Shown: positions 43,341 through 52,182 of the stretch, one piece after another
Position numbering within the stretch: position 1 is the first letter of the stretch
How the letters are laid out: every line of letters begins with the position of its first letter
Assembly: GCF_900143565.1 (NCBI RefSeq)
Contig: NZ_FREX01000005.1
Span: 1-64,000, forward strand
Source of the DNA: Pseudovibrio sp. Alg231-02
GTDB taxonomy: Bacteria; Pseudomonadota; Alphaproteobacteria; Rhizobiales; Stappiaceae
Reading direction: 5' to 3'
DNA: 64,000 nucleotides
The notes under the pieces: model-generated
The model's database searches: none
What the model was told of the DNA's origin: nothing
The model's input: only the letters and a program-made list of their open reading frames with translations
Position numbers and translations under genes: made by a program

Positions 43341-44234
43341 ATGGCCCGTAACCTACCAGCCCTCACGGGTGGCGAAGGCGGTTTAAGCCGCTATTTAGAT
43401 GAGATTAGAAAATTCCCGATGCTTCAGCCGCAGGAAGAGTACATGCTCGCCAAGCGCTACCGGGAACACGACGAACCAAAAGCTGCTGAAAGACTTGTAA
43501 ATTCTCACCTGCGCCTCGTTGCAAAAATTGCAATGGGCTACCGTGGCTATGGCTTGCCTCTGGGCGAAGTTATCTCAGAAGGTAACGTTGGTCTGATGCA
43601 GGCTGTAAAACGCTTTGAACCGGACAAAGGCTTCCGCCTGGCAACCTACGCCATGTGGTGGATCAAGGCTTCCATTCAGGAATACATCCTGCGCACATGG
43701 TCGCTCGTTAAAATGGGCACCACAGCAAACCAGAAGCGCCTGTTCTTCAACCTGCGTCGCGTCAAAGGCAAAATTCAGGCGTTTGAAGATGGTGATCTGC
43801 GTCCGGATCAGGTCCAGCACATTGCGACAACTCTCGGTGTAACCGAGAAAGAAGTTGTTTCCATGAACCGCCGTCTGGGTGGCGACTCTTCCCTGAACGC
43901 ACCTCTGCGCTCCAGCGAAGGTGAATCCAGCGAGTGGCAGGATTGGCTCGTGGATGATGCCGAGAGTCAGGAAGCAGTTCTGGCTGAGCAGGAAGAATAC
44001 GATGTACGCCGCGATATGCTGAAAAACGCGATGGGCGTGCTGAACGAGCGCGAGACCCGCATTTTTGAAGCTCGTCGACTTTCTGAAAGCCCGATCACTT
44101 TGGAAGAACTCTCGACCGAGTTTGGCGTAAGCCGCGAGCGTGTACGCCAGATTGAAGTGCGTGCTTTTGAGAAGGTTCAAAAGGCCGTTCAGGAAAGCGC
44201 CATGGCAATGGCAGGTCATGAGGCAGGTGCATAA
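43341..44234 (+). CDS. rpoH: RNA polymerase sigma-32 factor RpoH
   Basis: A 297-residue heat-shock sigma factor. Region 2 has LAKRYREHDEPKAAERLVNS (about 36-55), YGLPLGEVISEGNVGLMQAVKRF and the -10 recognition WWIKASIQEYILRTWSLVK; the RpoH box QKRLFFNLRR follows (about 132-141). Region 4 ends in LEELSTEFGVSRERVRQIEVRAFEKV (in part, about 254-279). The ribosome site AAGGAGG is strong. It directs transcription of chaperone and protease genes such as ftsH. A structured leader precedes it. Confidence 0.96.
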   Translation: MARNLPALTGGEGGLSRYLDEIRKFPMLQPQEEYMLAKRYREHDEPKAAERLVNSHLRLVAKIAMGYRGYGLPLGEVISEGNVGLMQAVKRFEPDKGFRLATYAMWWIKASIQEYILRTWSLVKMGTTANQKRLFFNLRRVKGKIQAFEDGDLRPDQVQHIATTLGVTEKEVVSMNRRLGGDSSLNAPLRSSEGESSEWQDWLVDDAESQEAVLAEQEEYDVRRDMLKNAMGVLNERETRIFEARRLSESPITLEELSTEFGVSRERVRQIEVRAFEKVQKAVQESAMAMAGHEAGA

Positions 44235-44495
44235 AGTGTGCTCCCCTCACGGGGCTACCGATTTCTCAGGTAAGGCTAAAACTTAAAGCAACTCGCGTAG
44301 TCAACATGGCTGCAAAGTGCTTTAAGACGCTCAACTGCATAAAAGTTGAGTTGAATTAACTTAAAATACAAATCAACTGTAGGAACACCCTTTTAAATAA
44401 ACAGCTAAGCTTGTCGTCCCCTCAGAGCTTTCCTAAGGTTAATGATGAGGGGAATTTATGTGAGTTGGGTCACTTCCCCTTTTGGGGGGAATTAC

Positions 44496-46559
44496 ATGTT
44501 CGGCTCTAGCTGGCTGTCACAAACCAACCGTGCACTTGCAGCGGTTGTATCCTGTCTATTCATTGCAATAGCAATACTTGTCCGTACCCTATACCCGCAA
44601 GTACTGGATAACGTCGGATATCTCAGCCAAAACGCGCTGCAATTGGCATGGCCAAACACAACTTCTACGCCGCCAGTTTACACGATCCATCTTACGCCAG
44701 AATCAATCCAGCAAACGCAGGAGCCGATATATCAGCGTCTGGAGCTTGCACAAATCCTTCAAAAACTGGGGGAGTATAATCCCAAGCTTCTGATTATAGA
44801 TGCAGACTTCAGAAAAGCCGATCCGGCCTCCCCCACCCTAAGAAGCCGAATCTACGACGATCTGCAGCCCTCCTTGCGGGCGACTTATCCAAATCACGAC
44901 CTGCTCTTACAAACCATCATCTCTCATTACCCAGTCCTGCTCAGCAGACCGTTGAGCGAAGCCGTAGCTGAAAAACCTCCTCTTTCCAACTACATAAGGT
45001 TCTCGCAAGCCACAGGATATCAAAGCGACACCCAATACGCACACGGTTCAAATGCGCTGTTCTATCCACTTCAACTCCAAAGCGACACAGCGCAGTTGCC
45101 ATCCCTCGCAGTAGCGGCATGGAGCCTGTCCAATCAGACAAACACGCAACCGTTCCAGGTCACGCAAGCAGAAGATGGCTATCAGCTGAAAAGCACTAAT
45201 CTGCAGATTCCTGTCACTGCAGAGACAGAAATGCTGGTGTTCAAAACAAGTAATACCAGCAATTTCATCCTTGCGGCGAGCGATGTCTTGAAGAACAGAG
45301 TATCCTCCAAACTCTGGCCACCAGCTTCTGGGAGTCAGTTCGTCATAGGCACTCAGGACAGAAGTTCAGAACGACATGCACAGGCACTGCAAACACTTCA
45401 GTCTGGCAACTTCCTCAATATACCCACTTGGGCACAATACGCTGAAATCCTGGCACTAATCGGATTTGGCATCGCCATTGCGATCATATCCGCCACGCAA
45501 GGTTTCTGGTTAAGTCTGTCACTTACAGGCGTCGCAGTCTTGGTCATCAACGGAGTTGCATTCCACCAATTCGCTCTGCAAAACACCGTCCTTGAGCCAT
45601 TCTTCCCATCCTTCGTTGTCCTGCTGATATTCGCTTTCTCCTGCACAATCCGGCGTGTGACATTCAAGAGTCACAGAAACCAAACAACTGAACGATTTGC
45701 AGGAATTCTTTCTCCCAAACAAATGCAAAAGGTACTGGCGAAGTCAGAGCAACTCCCTCTGGAGGGTCAGCAACGTGAAATCACGAGCCTCTCGACACGT
45801 TTGAGGCACTTTCACCGGTATTATGAGGGTTTGTCTCCTCAAGATCTCGCAGGCTTCTCCAACGGCTTCCAAACAGCTCATCTCGATGAAGTACATATCC
45901 ACGATGGTACATTGAACACGCTGAGTACATCCGGCTTGAACGCTTACTGGAACGCGCCGCTCGATGATCCATTCCATGCTGCCCATGCCTGCCGAACAGC
46001 GATTGAAATGCAGAAGCAAATGAAGCGCTTCAATCTCAAGGACCGGTTCAACTTCAACCAGAAAAATATGAAGGACCACGCGGTCACAATCGATATCGGC
46101 ATCTCAACCGGTCTGGCAACGCTTGGCGAAACAGGTACACGGCGTCATTTCAGGTACGCCCCACTCGGTAAATGCGTTGATTTAGCAGAAGATTTGGCTC
46201 GACATTGCAAAGATGCCGGTCACAGCGTTCTTATGTGCGAAACGACACGCGGCCAGATGCCTGAACTGGCAGCTTTGGAGACAATTCCGGTCAAAACCAG
46301 CCGTTACCAGATGCGTTCGTTTGCGTTGCTAGGTGATCCATCACTTGCCTTCTCAGAAAACTTCCTCAAGCTCAAGAACGTCCACTGCAACATGGTCTTC
46401 GCGCTGTTTGAGGAGAATGACAAGAAGAAAGCCCTGACGCTGATAGATGAATGCAAATCACTCTCTGAGGGCGAGTACAACACCATCTATGCTGCTTTTG
46501 AGAAATACATCCTCAGCGATCTGGCTCAACACGAGGCGGTCAAGGATGCAGCGCAATAA
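44496..46559 (+). CDS. CHASE2-like membrane protein with a degenerate adenylate cyclase domain
   Basis: A 687-residue protein. One N-terminal membrane helix (about 12-32) is followed by a 280-residue periplasmic CHASE2-type sensor, three membrane helices (about 320-385) and a class III cyclase-like domain (about 420-590). The cyclase fold is recognisable from GLNAYWNAPLDDPFHAAHACR and IGISTGLATLGETGTRRHFRYAPLGKCVDLAEDL (in part), but the catalytic positions are gone: no Asp in the first metal motif (SLSTRLRHF), TSGLNAYW instead of GDxxMAFW, Thr for the base-specifying Lys, GK for GD. So it is expected to be catalytically inactive. A GTG at 44460 behind GAGGGG is an alternative start. Confidence 0.8.
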   Translation: MFGSSWLSQTNRALAAVVSCLFIAIAILVRTLYPQVLDNVGYLSQNALQLAWPNTTSTPPVYTIHLTPESIQQTQEPIYQRLELAQILQKLGEYNPKLLIIDADFRKADPASPTLRSRIYDDLQPSLRATYPNHDLLLQTIISHYPVLLSRPLSEAVAEKPPLSNYIRFSQATGYQSDTQYAHGSNALFYPLQLQSDTAQLPSLAVAAWSLSNQTNTQPFQVTQAEDGYQLKSTNLQIPVTAETEMLVFKTSNTSNFILAASDVLKNRVSSKLWPPASGSQFVIGTQDRSSERHAQALQTLQSGNFLNIPTWAQYAEILALIGFGIAIAIISATQGFWLSLSLTGVAVLVINGVAFHQFALQNTVLEPFFPSFVVLLIFAFSCTIRRVTFKSHRNQTTERFAGILSPKQMQKVLAKSEQLPLEGQQREITSLSTRLRHFHRYYEGLSPQDLAGFSNGFQTAHLDEVHIHDGTLNTLSTSGLNAYWNAPLDDPFHAAHACRTAIEMQKQMKRFNLKDRFNFNQKNMKDHAVTIDIGISTGLATLGETGTRRHFRYAPLGKCVDLAEDLARHCKDAGHSVLMCETTRGQMPELAALETIPVKTSRYQMRSFALLGDPSLAFSENFLKLKNVHCNMVFALFEENDKKKALTLIDECKSLSEGEYNTIYAAFEKYILSDLAQHEAVKDAAQ

Positions 46560-46583
46560 CGGCATTTGGCCTACAAATAAAAA

Positions 46584-46615
46584 GAGCCCCCGAAACTCGG
46601 AGGCTCAAATTTTAG
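46584..46615 (-). terminator. Terminator between convergent genes
   Basis: GAGCCCCCGA and TCGGAGGCTC (one mismatch) around AAC form a hairpin; on the minus strand TTTTTATTT follows. It ends thiY and probably also the convergent cyclase-like gene. Confidence 0.75.
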
Positions 46616-46631
46616 TTTAGACCTATACCGG

Positions 46632-47570
46632 TTAGCGCAGCTCAACCGCGTAGGTTTCAACTGGAGGCGCTGTTTTAATGAGCCCCTGCTCAATCAGAAA
46701 GTTTGCAAACCGTTCATAGCGACCATTGTCCAAAGCAGCTGGACGGCTGGCAAAACGTGGCAAAGTATCCGCCCAGGCACGCTTGTTCAGCTCATCATCC
46801 AGATTTGGATAGACCTCAAGGAAGCTCTTCCAGGAGTCCTGCGGATTATTAAGCAGATAAACAGTAGCCGCCTCAATCGCATTGATGAACTTCTTCAAAC
46901 GCGGATCATCCAGCTTGTCTTTGTGAGCCACATAAATCAGCTCATCATAGACAGGCACACCGTTCTCTTCAGGATAAAACGCGCGGCCTTTCGCACCTTC
47001 AATCTCCATCTGGTTCAGCTCGAAGTTACGATAACCACCAATCACCGCATCAACCTGCCCAGCCATCAGAGATGGTGAGAGCGAGAAGTTCACGTTGATC
47101 AGCTCCACATCGTCAGAACTTAGGCCTGCATTGGAAAGCATCTTCCCAAGCATGGCGTTCTCAAACCCGGATGTGGAATAACCAATACGCTTGCCTTTCA
47201 GGTCTGCAATCTCCTTGATCGGTCCATCTTCCAACACAATCAGTGTGTTCAAAGGCGTAGAGACCAACGTCCCGATCCGCATCAGCGGCATGCCCTCATC
47301 AATTTGCGGGTGCAACGTCTGCTGATAGGAAACTGCAATATCACCCTGCCCTGCTGCAACAAGCTTTGGTGGCATGGAAGGATCAGCAGGCTCAATCAGC
47401 TCAACTTCAAGGCCCTCTTTTTCAAAGAACCCCCGTGCCTTGGCAACCACGATTGGTGCATGGTCTGGATTCGCAAACCAGTCCAGCAACACAGTCAGCT
47501 TGTCGGCTGCTTGCACTTGAAGCGTGCTCGCAAGCATTGCCGCACCAAACAGCATACTTAGTTTTTTCAT
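46632..47570 (-). CDS. thiY: Thiamine pyrimidine precursor ABC transporter, substrate-binding protein ThiY
   Basis: A 312-residue periplasmic binding protein of the NMT1/THI5 family. It has a signal peptide (MKKLSMLFGAAMLASTLQVQ) and the diagnostic LLDWFANPDHAPIVVAKARG (about 28-47), ADPSMPPKLVAAGQGDIAVS (about 62-81) and GGYRNFELNQMEIEG. ThiY binds formylaminopyrimidine (FAMP), a thiamine breakdown product used for salvage. It is cotranscribed with thiX 26 bases upstream and lies under a TPP riboswitch. No ThiZ ATPase follows; a terminator stands there instead. Confidence 0.92.
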   Translation of the reverse strand: MKKLSMLFGAAMLASTLQVQAADKLTVLLDWFANPDHAPIVVAKARGFFEKEGLEVELIEPADPSMPPKLVAAGQGDIAVSYQQTLHPQIDEGMPLMRIGTLVSTPLNTLIVLEDGPIKEIADLKGKRIGYSTSGFENAMLGKMLSNAGLSSDDVELINVNFSLSPSLMAGQVDAVIGGYRNFELNQMEIEGAKGRAFYPEENGVPVYDELIYVAHKDKLDDPRLKKFINAIEAATVYLLNNPQDSWKSFLEVYPNLDDELNKRAWADTLPRFASRPAALDNGRYERFANFLIEQGLIKTAPPVETYAVELR

Positions 47571-47596
47571 AAGGTTACGTCCTCATACTCTGAGAC

Positions 47597-48355
47597 CTAG
47601 ATCTCTTTCTGCCAATAGATCATCCGAGAAGTGGCGAACTCAACAACTGCCCTCAGGCTCAACACCATCACCGCAAGCAAAATCAACGCCGCAAACATAG
47701 TCGCTGTTTGCATGCGGGCATTGGATTGCAACATGATGAAAGCCAGTCCCCCTTTTGCTCCGACCCACTCTCCAACCACCGCTCCAATAGGAGCGAACAC
47801 CGCTGCAATGCGCATACCAGAGGCCAGAGACGGCAAGGCGGCTGGAATTCGAATGTAGCGAAGTGTTTGCCAGCGGTTCAGGCCATGCAGCTTGCCAAGG
47901 TCGAGCAGTGATTGATCAGTCCTGCGCAAACCATCGAAGAAAGTCGAGGTCACAGAAAAGAAGATCACAATCACGGCCATCACAACCTTGGAGGCGAGCC
48001 CAAAGCCGAACCACAGCACCAGAAGCGGTGCAATTGCAAACACAGGAAGAGATTGGGTCGCTGCAATCGGAGGCAGCAGAAACAAGCGTATCCGAGGAGA
48101 CACTGCCATCAAAACAGCCAGCGAAGCTCCAGCACTCACGCCAAAGAGAAAACCGAGAACAGTCTCCCAAGCGGTAATGCCTGCATGATGCAGCAGGAAA
48201 ACACCTTGATTGAGAAAAGCGGAAAAAACCGCCGCCGGACCTGGCAAGAGAAACGGAGGAAACTCTCCAATCTGAACCACACTTTCCCAAATGGCGATAA
48301 AAAGCAAAATCCCGAAAAGACTTTGGAGAATTCGTTTCAAAGCTCGCTTCAGCAT
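47597..48355 (-). CDS. thiX: Thiamine precursor ABC transporter permease ThiX
   Basis: A 252-residue permease of the SsuC/TauC type with about six membrane segments. The ATPase-contact EAA loop reads DLGKLHGLNRWQTLRYIRIPAALP (in part, about 163-186), and the family-typical VGEWVGAKGGLAFIMLQS (about 206-223) is present. The start at 48355 follows GGGAG at seven bases; the longer ORF start five codons upstream lacks this. It is the first gene after the TPP riboswitch. Confidence 0.9.
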   Translation of the reverse strand: MLKRALKRILQSLFGILLFIAIWESVVQIGEFPPFLLPGPAAVFSAFLNQGVFLLHHAGITAWETVLGFLFGVSAGASLAVLMAVSPRIRLFLLPPIAATQSLPVFAIAPLLVLWFGFGLASKVVMAVIVIFFSVTSTFFDGLRRTDQSLLDLGKLHGLNRWQTLRYIRIPAALPSLASGMRIAAVFAPIGAVVGEWVGAKGGLAFIMLQSNARMQTATMFAALILLAVMVLSLRAVVEFATSRMIYWQKEI

Positions 48356-48360
48356 GCAGA

Positions 48361-48378
48361 CTCCCAACAATGGTATTG
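48361..48378 (-). promoter_or_regulatory. Hairpin overlapping the thiX ribosome site
   Basis: On the minus strand CCCAA and TTGGG pair around ACCATTG-type bases, and the right arm runs into the GGGAG ribosome site of thiX. This fits an expression platform of the upstream TPP riboswitch that works on translation. Confidence 0.45.
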
Positions 48379-48497
48379 GGCATCACAAACAGGCGGAAGA
48401 ACGGAGCTACATTAGCTCTCTGGGATGTTTTCAGCACAGGATCTCCCTTTACAGCAAAATGCAAACATGGAGATCCGGGAAGAATGGCTCAGGTCCC

Positions 48498-48584
48498 GTC
48501 CCTTCGCCGGCATTACCCGGATCAGGTTCAAAGGGTTTAGCTCATCGCAATCTCAGCTTTTCGAAAGAAAAGCACCCCTCGGAA
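48498..48584 (-). ncRNA. TPP riboswitch (THI element)
   Basis: The minus strand shows the conserved THI-box words in order: GAGGGGTGC, then a variable hairpin with CTTTTCTTTCGAAAAG, GCTGAGAT, ACCCTTTGAACCTGATC, GGGTAATGCCGGCGAAGGGA. This is a complete class of thiamine pyrophosphate riboswitch. It precedes thiX-thiY, which are known members of the TPP regulon. Confidence 0.97.
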
Positions 48585-48649
48585 TAGCACGGAACATGCG
48601 CGTTTCTGCTGAAGGATGCAAGCAGATTTTACTCTGACGGACGACAGCA

Positions 48650-48690
48650 TAATGAAAAAGGCCTCAGCTCTGAGAGAGCTAAGGCCTTTG
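48650..48690 (-). terminator. Intrinsic terminator
   Basis: AAAGGCCTCAGCTCT (48657-48671) and AGAGCTAAGGCCTTT (48675-48689) form a long stem with one mismatch; on the minus strand TTTTTCATT follows. It ends the gene that stops at 48719. Confidence 0.85.
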
Positions 48691-48718
48691 AAATCTAATC
48701 TAAATATCTGAAACTAGA

Positions 48719-50485
48719 CTACTTCCAGCTCTTGATTGCCTCTGCGATAACTTTGTTGCCGGTTGTACCTTTTTCAAAGGTCAACATTGCACGGCGACCG
48801 CTGTTGTACAGCAGTGGAACATCAATCCACTCACGCTCAGAAAGACGCTTCAGGTTCTTCGCTTTTTCTTCATCACTGTCAGACAGCGCAATCCAGAAGA
48901 GAGTGTCAGAAACCTTCACGGCTGCACCATCAAGCGGGTCACCTGCTTCGGACTCTGTCTTCTTCAGGATCAGGCCAGGCACCTTCTCAACGCCCTTGCC
49001 ATCAAACCCTTCTGGGAAGATGAAGTTCAGCTCAAGCAAGTGACTTGCTGGCAAAGACTGATCGCTATTCGGCTTCAACGTCATCTCAACAGAGAAGTTA
49101 CGAGATGGTAGCGTAGCAACAGCCTTGATAACAGAATCGCCATTAGCTTCATCCAATGACCAAACAACGTTCCCGCGTGATGCAGAACCTGCTGCACCCG
49201 GCGTCAAAGCCTCTTCGTAAAGTATGCTCTGTTGTGCAACAGGAGAAACCGCAGCTTCCGTTCCAATAGTTTCAGCTGGCGGAACAGAATTGGTCTCAAC
49301 TGCAGTACTTTGCTGTGCAGGTTCCGTTACCGGCAAAACCTGCTCAGAAGATGTGTCTTCTGCCGGTGCTGCTGGAGTTTCAACCACACGCACGACTGGA
49401 GGCTCAGTTGTTGTCTCGGTTGGCGCAGCGCTGGACGAATTCCGGGTAATCCGAGTCGTCTGCACCCGTGTCGCATCCGGAGAGACCTTTGCCCCTTCAT
49501 CAGATGGCAACAGGCGGTCAGTGTTCTTCTTCGGCGTACGTTCCGGCTGAACCCGAAGCGGCTCATCTTCATTCGAAGGTGCGCTCTCTGGCGCAACAGT
49601 CTCACCGGTTTCAACTGGAAGAACCAAAGAGAGAATAACATCGCGCAGACTATAGACACCTGCGGTAACGCCCAAGATTATCAGTATGACCACAATTATA
49701 CCGACAATACCCGATGTATTGGAAGGCTTCAGCCCCTCTTCCTGCTCAATCGCATCGCCAACGCGCTGCGCAACGGCTGGCTTGCGGGAGGAAGCAGGTT
49801 TACGGCTTGTCTTTGGCTTAACCTTGGCCGGCTCATCGATCTCAGGACGCGACTTACCTTTTGTTTCCAGCTTAGTGCGACGCGCCTCACCCGGCACCCA
49901 GGAGCGCTCTTCTGCGCTCGTCTCAACAGCACCTTTGGTTGGCAGAGACGCGGCAGGTTCACCCGTCTCTTTGTCATCCATGGAGCCAAGGTCAGGCTCT
50001 TTACGCTCACTGGAAGCTTCAGGCAGCTGATCACGCGCCATCTGATTGGCTTGATGTGCGGCGTTGCCAAGATCCTGCGCAGCACGAACCGCCTCTTTAA
50101 ACACATCTGCTTTAGCAGCAGGTGCTTTCGGCTCATCGCGCGCTGGAGTATCGGGCTTTGCACCTGCCTTAGGCGTATCGCCAGCAGGCGGTGATGCAGC
50201 AGAGATTTCTGGAGCTGCAGGTTTTGGAGCACTTGGAGCTGGGGTGGTTTTAGACCGCCCCAACCCGAGAGACTCACGAGCAGCTTCCGCTTCGACCTTA
50301 CGAATGGCCTCTTCAAGCTTCAGCTGCTCCTCAGTGATCTGGGAGGGAGACAGAGGTGGGTCGTAACTTTTAAGTTGCTTTACAATTGCATTCCGCGCGC
50401 GTTGATAAACTGCCCGCCGTGCAGAACCTGTGTTCTCTTGTAAACCAGCTACCGCTTTTTTTAGAACGGAATTGTAGTCCGCCAT
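48719..50485 (-). CDS. Large disordered membrane protein with C-terminal folded domain
   Basis: A 588-residue protein in three parts. The N-terminal helical segment (1-80; LQENTGSARRAVYQRARNAI) looks folded. A long Pro/Ala/Lys/Glu-rich disordered region (about 80-255) leads to one membrane helix (GIVGIIVVILIILGVTAGVY, about 258-277), then more low-complexity sequence (about 290-420), and a C-terminal domain of about 165 residues with beta-strand patterns (VVWSLDEANGDSVIKAVATL). The N-terminal part is cytoplasmic by charge. It lies upstream of nothing obvious and follows purA in the same direction with 37 bases between. I know it only as a conserved hypothetical type of Rhizobiales; function unknown. 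Confidence 0.8.
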   Translation of the reverse strand: MADYNSVLKKAVAGLQENTGSARRAVYQRARNAIVKQLKSYDPPLSPSQITEEQLKLEEAIRKVEAEAARESLGLGRSKTTPAPSAPKPAAPEISAASPPAGDTPKAGAKPDTPARDEPKAPAAKADVFKEAVRAAQDLGNAAHQANQMARDQLPEASSERKEPDLGSMDDKETGEPAASLPTKGAVETSAEERSWVPGEARRTKLETKGKSRPEIDEPAKVKPKTSRKPASSRKPAVAQRVGDAIEQEEGLKPSNTSGIVGIIVVILIILGVTAGVYSLRDVILSLVLPVETGETVAPESAPSNEDEPLRVQPERTPKKNTDRLLPSDEGAKVSPDATRVQTTRITRNSSSAAPTETTTEPPVVRVVETPAAPAEDTSSEQVLPVTEPAQQSTAVETNSVPPAETIGTEAAVSPVAQQSILYEEALTPGAAGSASRGNVVWSLDEANGDSVIKAVATLPSRNFSVEMTLKPNSDQSLPASHLLELNFIFPEGFDGKGVEKVPGLILKKTESEAGDPLDGAAVKVSDTLFWIALSDSDEEKAKNLKRLSEREWIDVPLLYNSGRRAMLTFEKGTTGNKVIAEAIKSWK

Positions 50486-50522
50486 TTAACTGCCCATTGC
50501 CCCCAGAGCTTCATTTCAAGAC

Positions 50523-51815
50523 TTAATCCTGGAATGGATTCTGAACCAGGATTGTGTCATCACGTTCAGGGCTTGTTGATAACAGAGCAACCGGAGCACC
50601 AATCAGCTCTTCAACATGCCGAACGTATTTCACAGCTTGTGCTGGCAATTCTGCCCAAGTCCGTGCGCCTTTGGTCGTTTCCTTCCAACCAGGCAGGGTC
50701 TCATAAATAGGAACAACCCGCGCCTGAGCACCTTGAGATGCCGGAAGGTAATCGATTCGCTCACCATCTAGCTCATAACCAACACAAATCTTAATTTCAT
50801 CCAGTCCGTCCAAAACGTCAAGCTTTGTCAATGCAATCCCATTGATTCCGCTGGTGCAAACGGTTTGACGGACAATCACTGCATCAAACCAGCCACACCG
50901 ACGACGACGACCAGTGTTCGTTCCAAACTCGTGCCCGCGGGTACCGAGGAACTCACCAACTTCATTCTGCTGTTCGGTTGGGAACGGACCTTCACCTACA
51001 CGAGTGGTGTAAGCTTTGGTAATACCCAGAACGTAATCGATGGAGTTTGGACCCAGACCACTACCAGCAGCAGCCTGACCTGCAACTGTATTGGAGGAGG
51101 TTACAAACGGATAAGTGCCGTGGTCGTTGTCCAGCAGCGCGCCCTGCGCACCTTCAAACAACAAACGCTTACCTTCACGACGCGCTTTGTCCAGCATGTA
51201 CCAGGCTTTATCCATGTACGGCAGGATCTTATCAGCTACGTCTTCCAGCTCTTTGTAGATGGTCTCAGCAGAAATCTCATCGCGACCCAGACCGCGCAGA
51301 ATAGCGTTGTGGTGGGTCAGCAGACGATCAATCTTGGCTGGCAGCGTGCTCATGTTTGCCAGGTCCATCACGCGAATTGCACGACGACCGACTTTATCTT
51401 CATAAGCAGGGCCGATACCGCGTTTGGTGGTACCGATTTTGGTGCCTGCCGGGCTTGCATCTTCACGCAAAGCATCAAGCTCGCGGTGCAGGCTCAGAAT
51501 AAGAGTAGCATTGTCAGCAACACGCAGGATTTCCGGGGAGATCTTAACGCCCTGCTCTTCAAGACGTGCAATCTCAGCAACCAGTGCATGAGGGTCAATC
51601 ACAACGCCATTGCCAATGACAGAGAGTTTCCCACGAACAACACCAGATGGCAGCAGTGCCAGCTTGTAGCTCGTTCCGTCAATTACAAGCGTATGACCTG
51701 CATTGTGTCCGCCTTGGAAGCGTACAACGATGTCGGCTTGCTCTGAGAGCCAATCAACAAGTTTACCCTTACCTTCGTCACCCCATTGTGACCCAACTAC
51801 GACAACGTTGGCCAT
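50523..51815 (-). CDS. purA: Adenylosuccinate synthetase
   Basis: A 430-residue PurA. Diagnostic motifs are [20 protein letters not shown] (8-27), the IMP/GTP loop with QGGHNAGHT (about 34-42), [14 protein letters not shown] (about 132-145) and [14 protein letters not shown] (about 301-314). It condenses IMP and aspartate with GTP in AMP synthesis. The length and motifs are complete. The strong ribosome site GGAGGG lies close to the ATG. Confidence 0.97.
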   Translation of the reverse strand: MANVVVVGSQWGDEGKGKLVDWLSEQADIVVRFQGGHNAGHTLVIDGTSYKLALLPSGVVRGKLSVIGNGVVIDPHALVAEIARLEEQGVKISPEILRVADNATLILSLHRELDALREDASPAGTKIGTTKRGIGPAYEDKVGRRAIRVMDLANMSTLPAKIDRLLTHHNAILRGLGRDEISAETIYKELEDVADKILPYMDKAWYMLDKARREGKRLLFEGAQGALLDNDHGTYPFVTSSNTVAGQAAAGSGLGPNSIDYVLGITKAYTTRVGEGPFPTEQQNEVGEFLGTRGHEFGTNTGRRRRCGWFDAVIVRQTVCTSGINGIALTKLDVLDGLDEIKICVGYELDGERIDYLPASQGAQARVVPIYETLPGWKETTKGARTWAELPAQAVKYVRHVEELIGAPVALLSTSPERDDTILVQNPFQD

Positions 51816-52182
51816 GATTCTTCAGCCCTCCTGCGGCTGCCAGCGTATTCCTAAAATACGCCGTCATTCGATTTGCTATTTCTGTATAAAGTGGCTTGCC
51901 AGCTCAGAATGCAAATCGTGAGAGACAACATAAGAAACCCCGGCGTAAGAGCCGGGGCGCAGTTACAGCGCCTTATAATCTGTCAATCTCTTAAATACGA
52001 GCCCTTTTCCTTCAAAATTAGGCCAAGACTGTAATTTTTGCGATCAGAGTGAACCTCTGTTGATTGTTTTACTCGCAAATCGGGTGGTACAGGCACAACA
52101 GCAAGTGATATTACTAGCGTAAGTTCCAATTTCTCATTTTTTGCAATTCCTGCAAGAAATTTCACTAAGTTGAATACGCTTT
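51816..52182. other. Divergent intergenic region with tandem hairpins
   Basis: A 367-base region upstream of purA and of a DMT gene. CCCCGGC/GCCGGGG (51938-51957, loop GTAAGA) and GGCGC/GCGCC (51956-51972) are two GC-rich adjacent hairpins; on the minus strand TTTCTTATG follows the first. They might terminate a small minus-strand RNA that starts to the right. A 60-codon frame at 51983-52165 has no support. Confidence 0.4.

Noticed and set aside
47916-48464. 182-codon minus-strand frame overlapping thiX
   Set aside because: Out of frame with thiX, Cys/Ser/Arg-rich, and starts inside the region between the TPP riboswitch and thiX.
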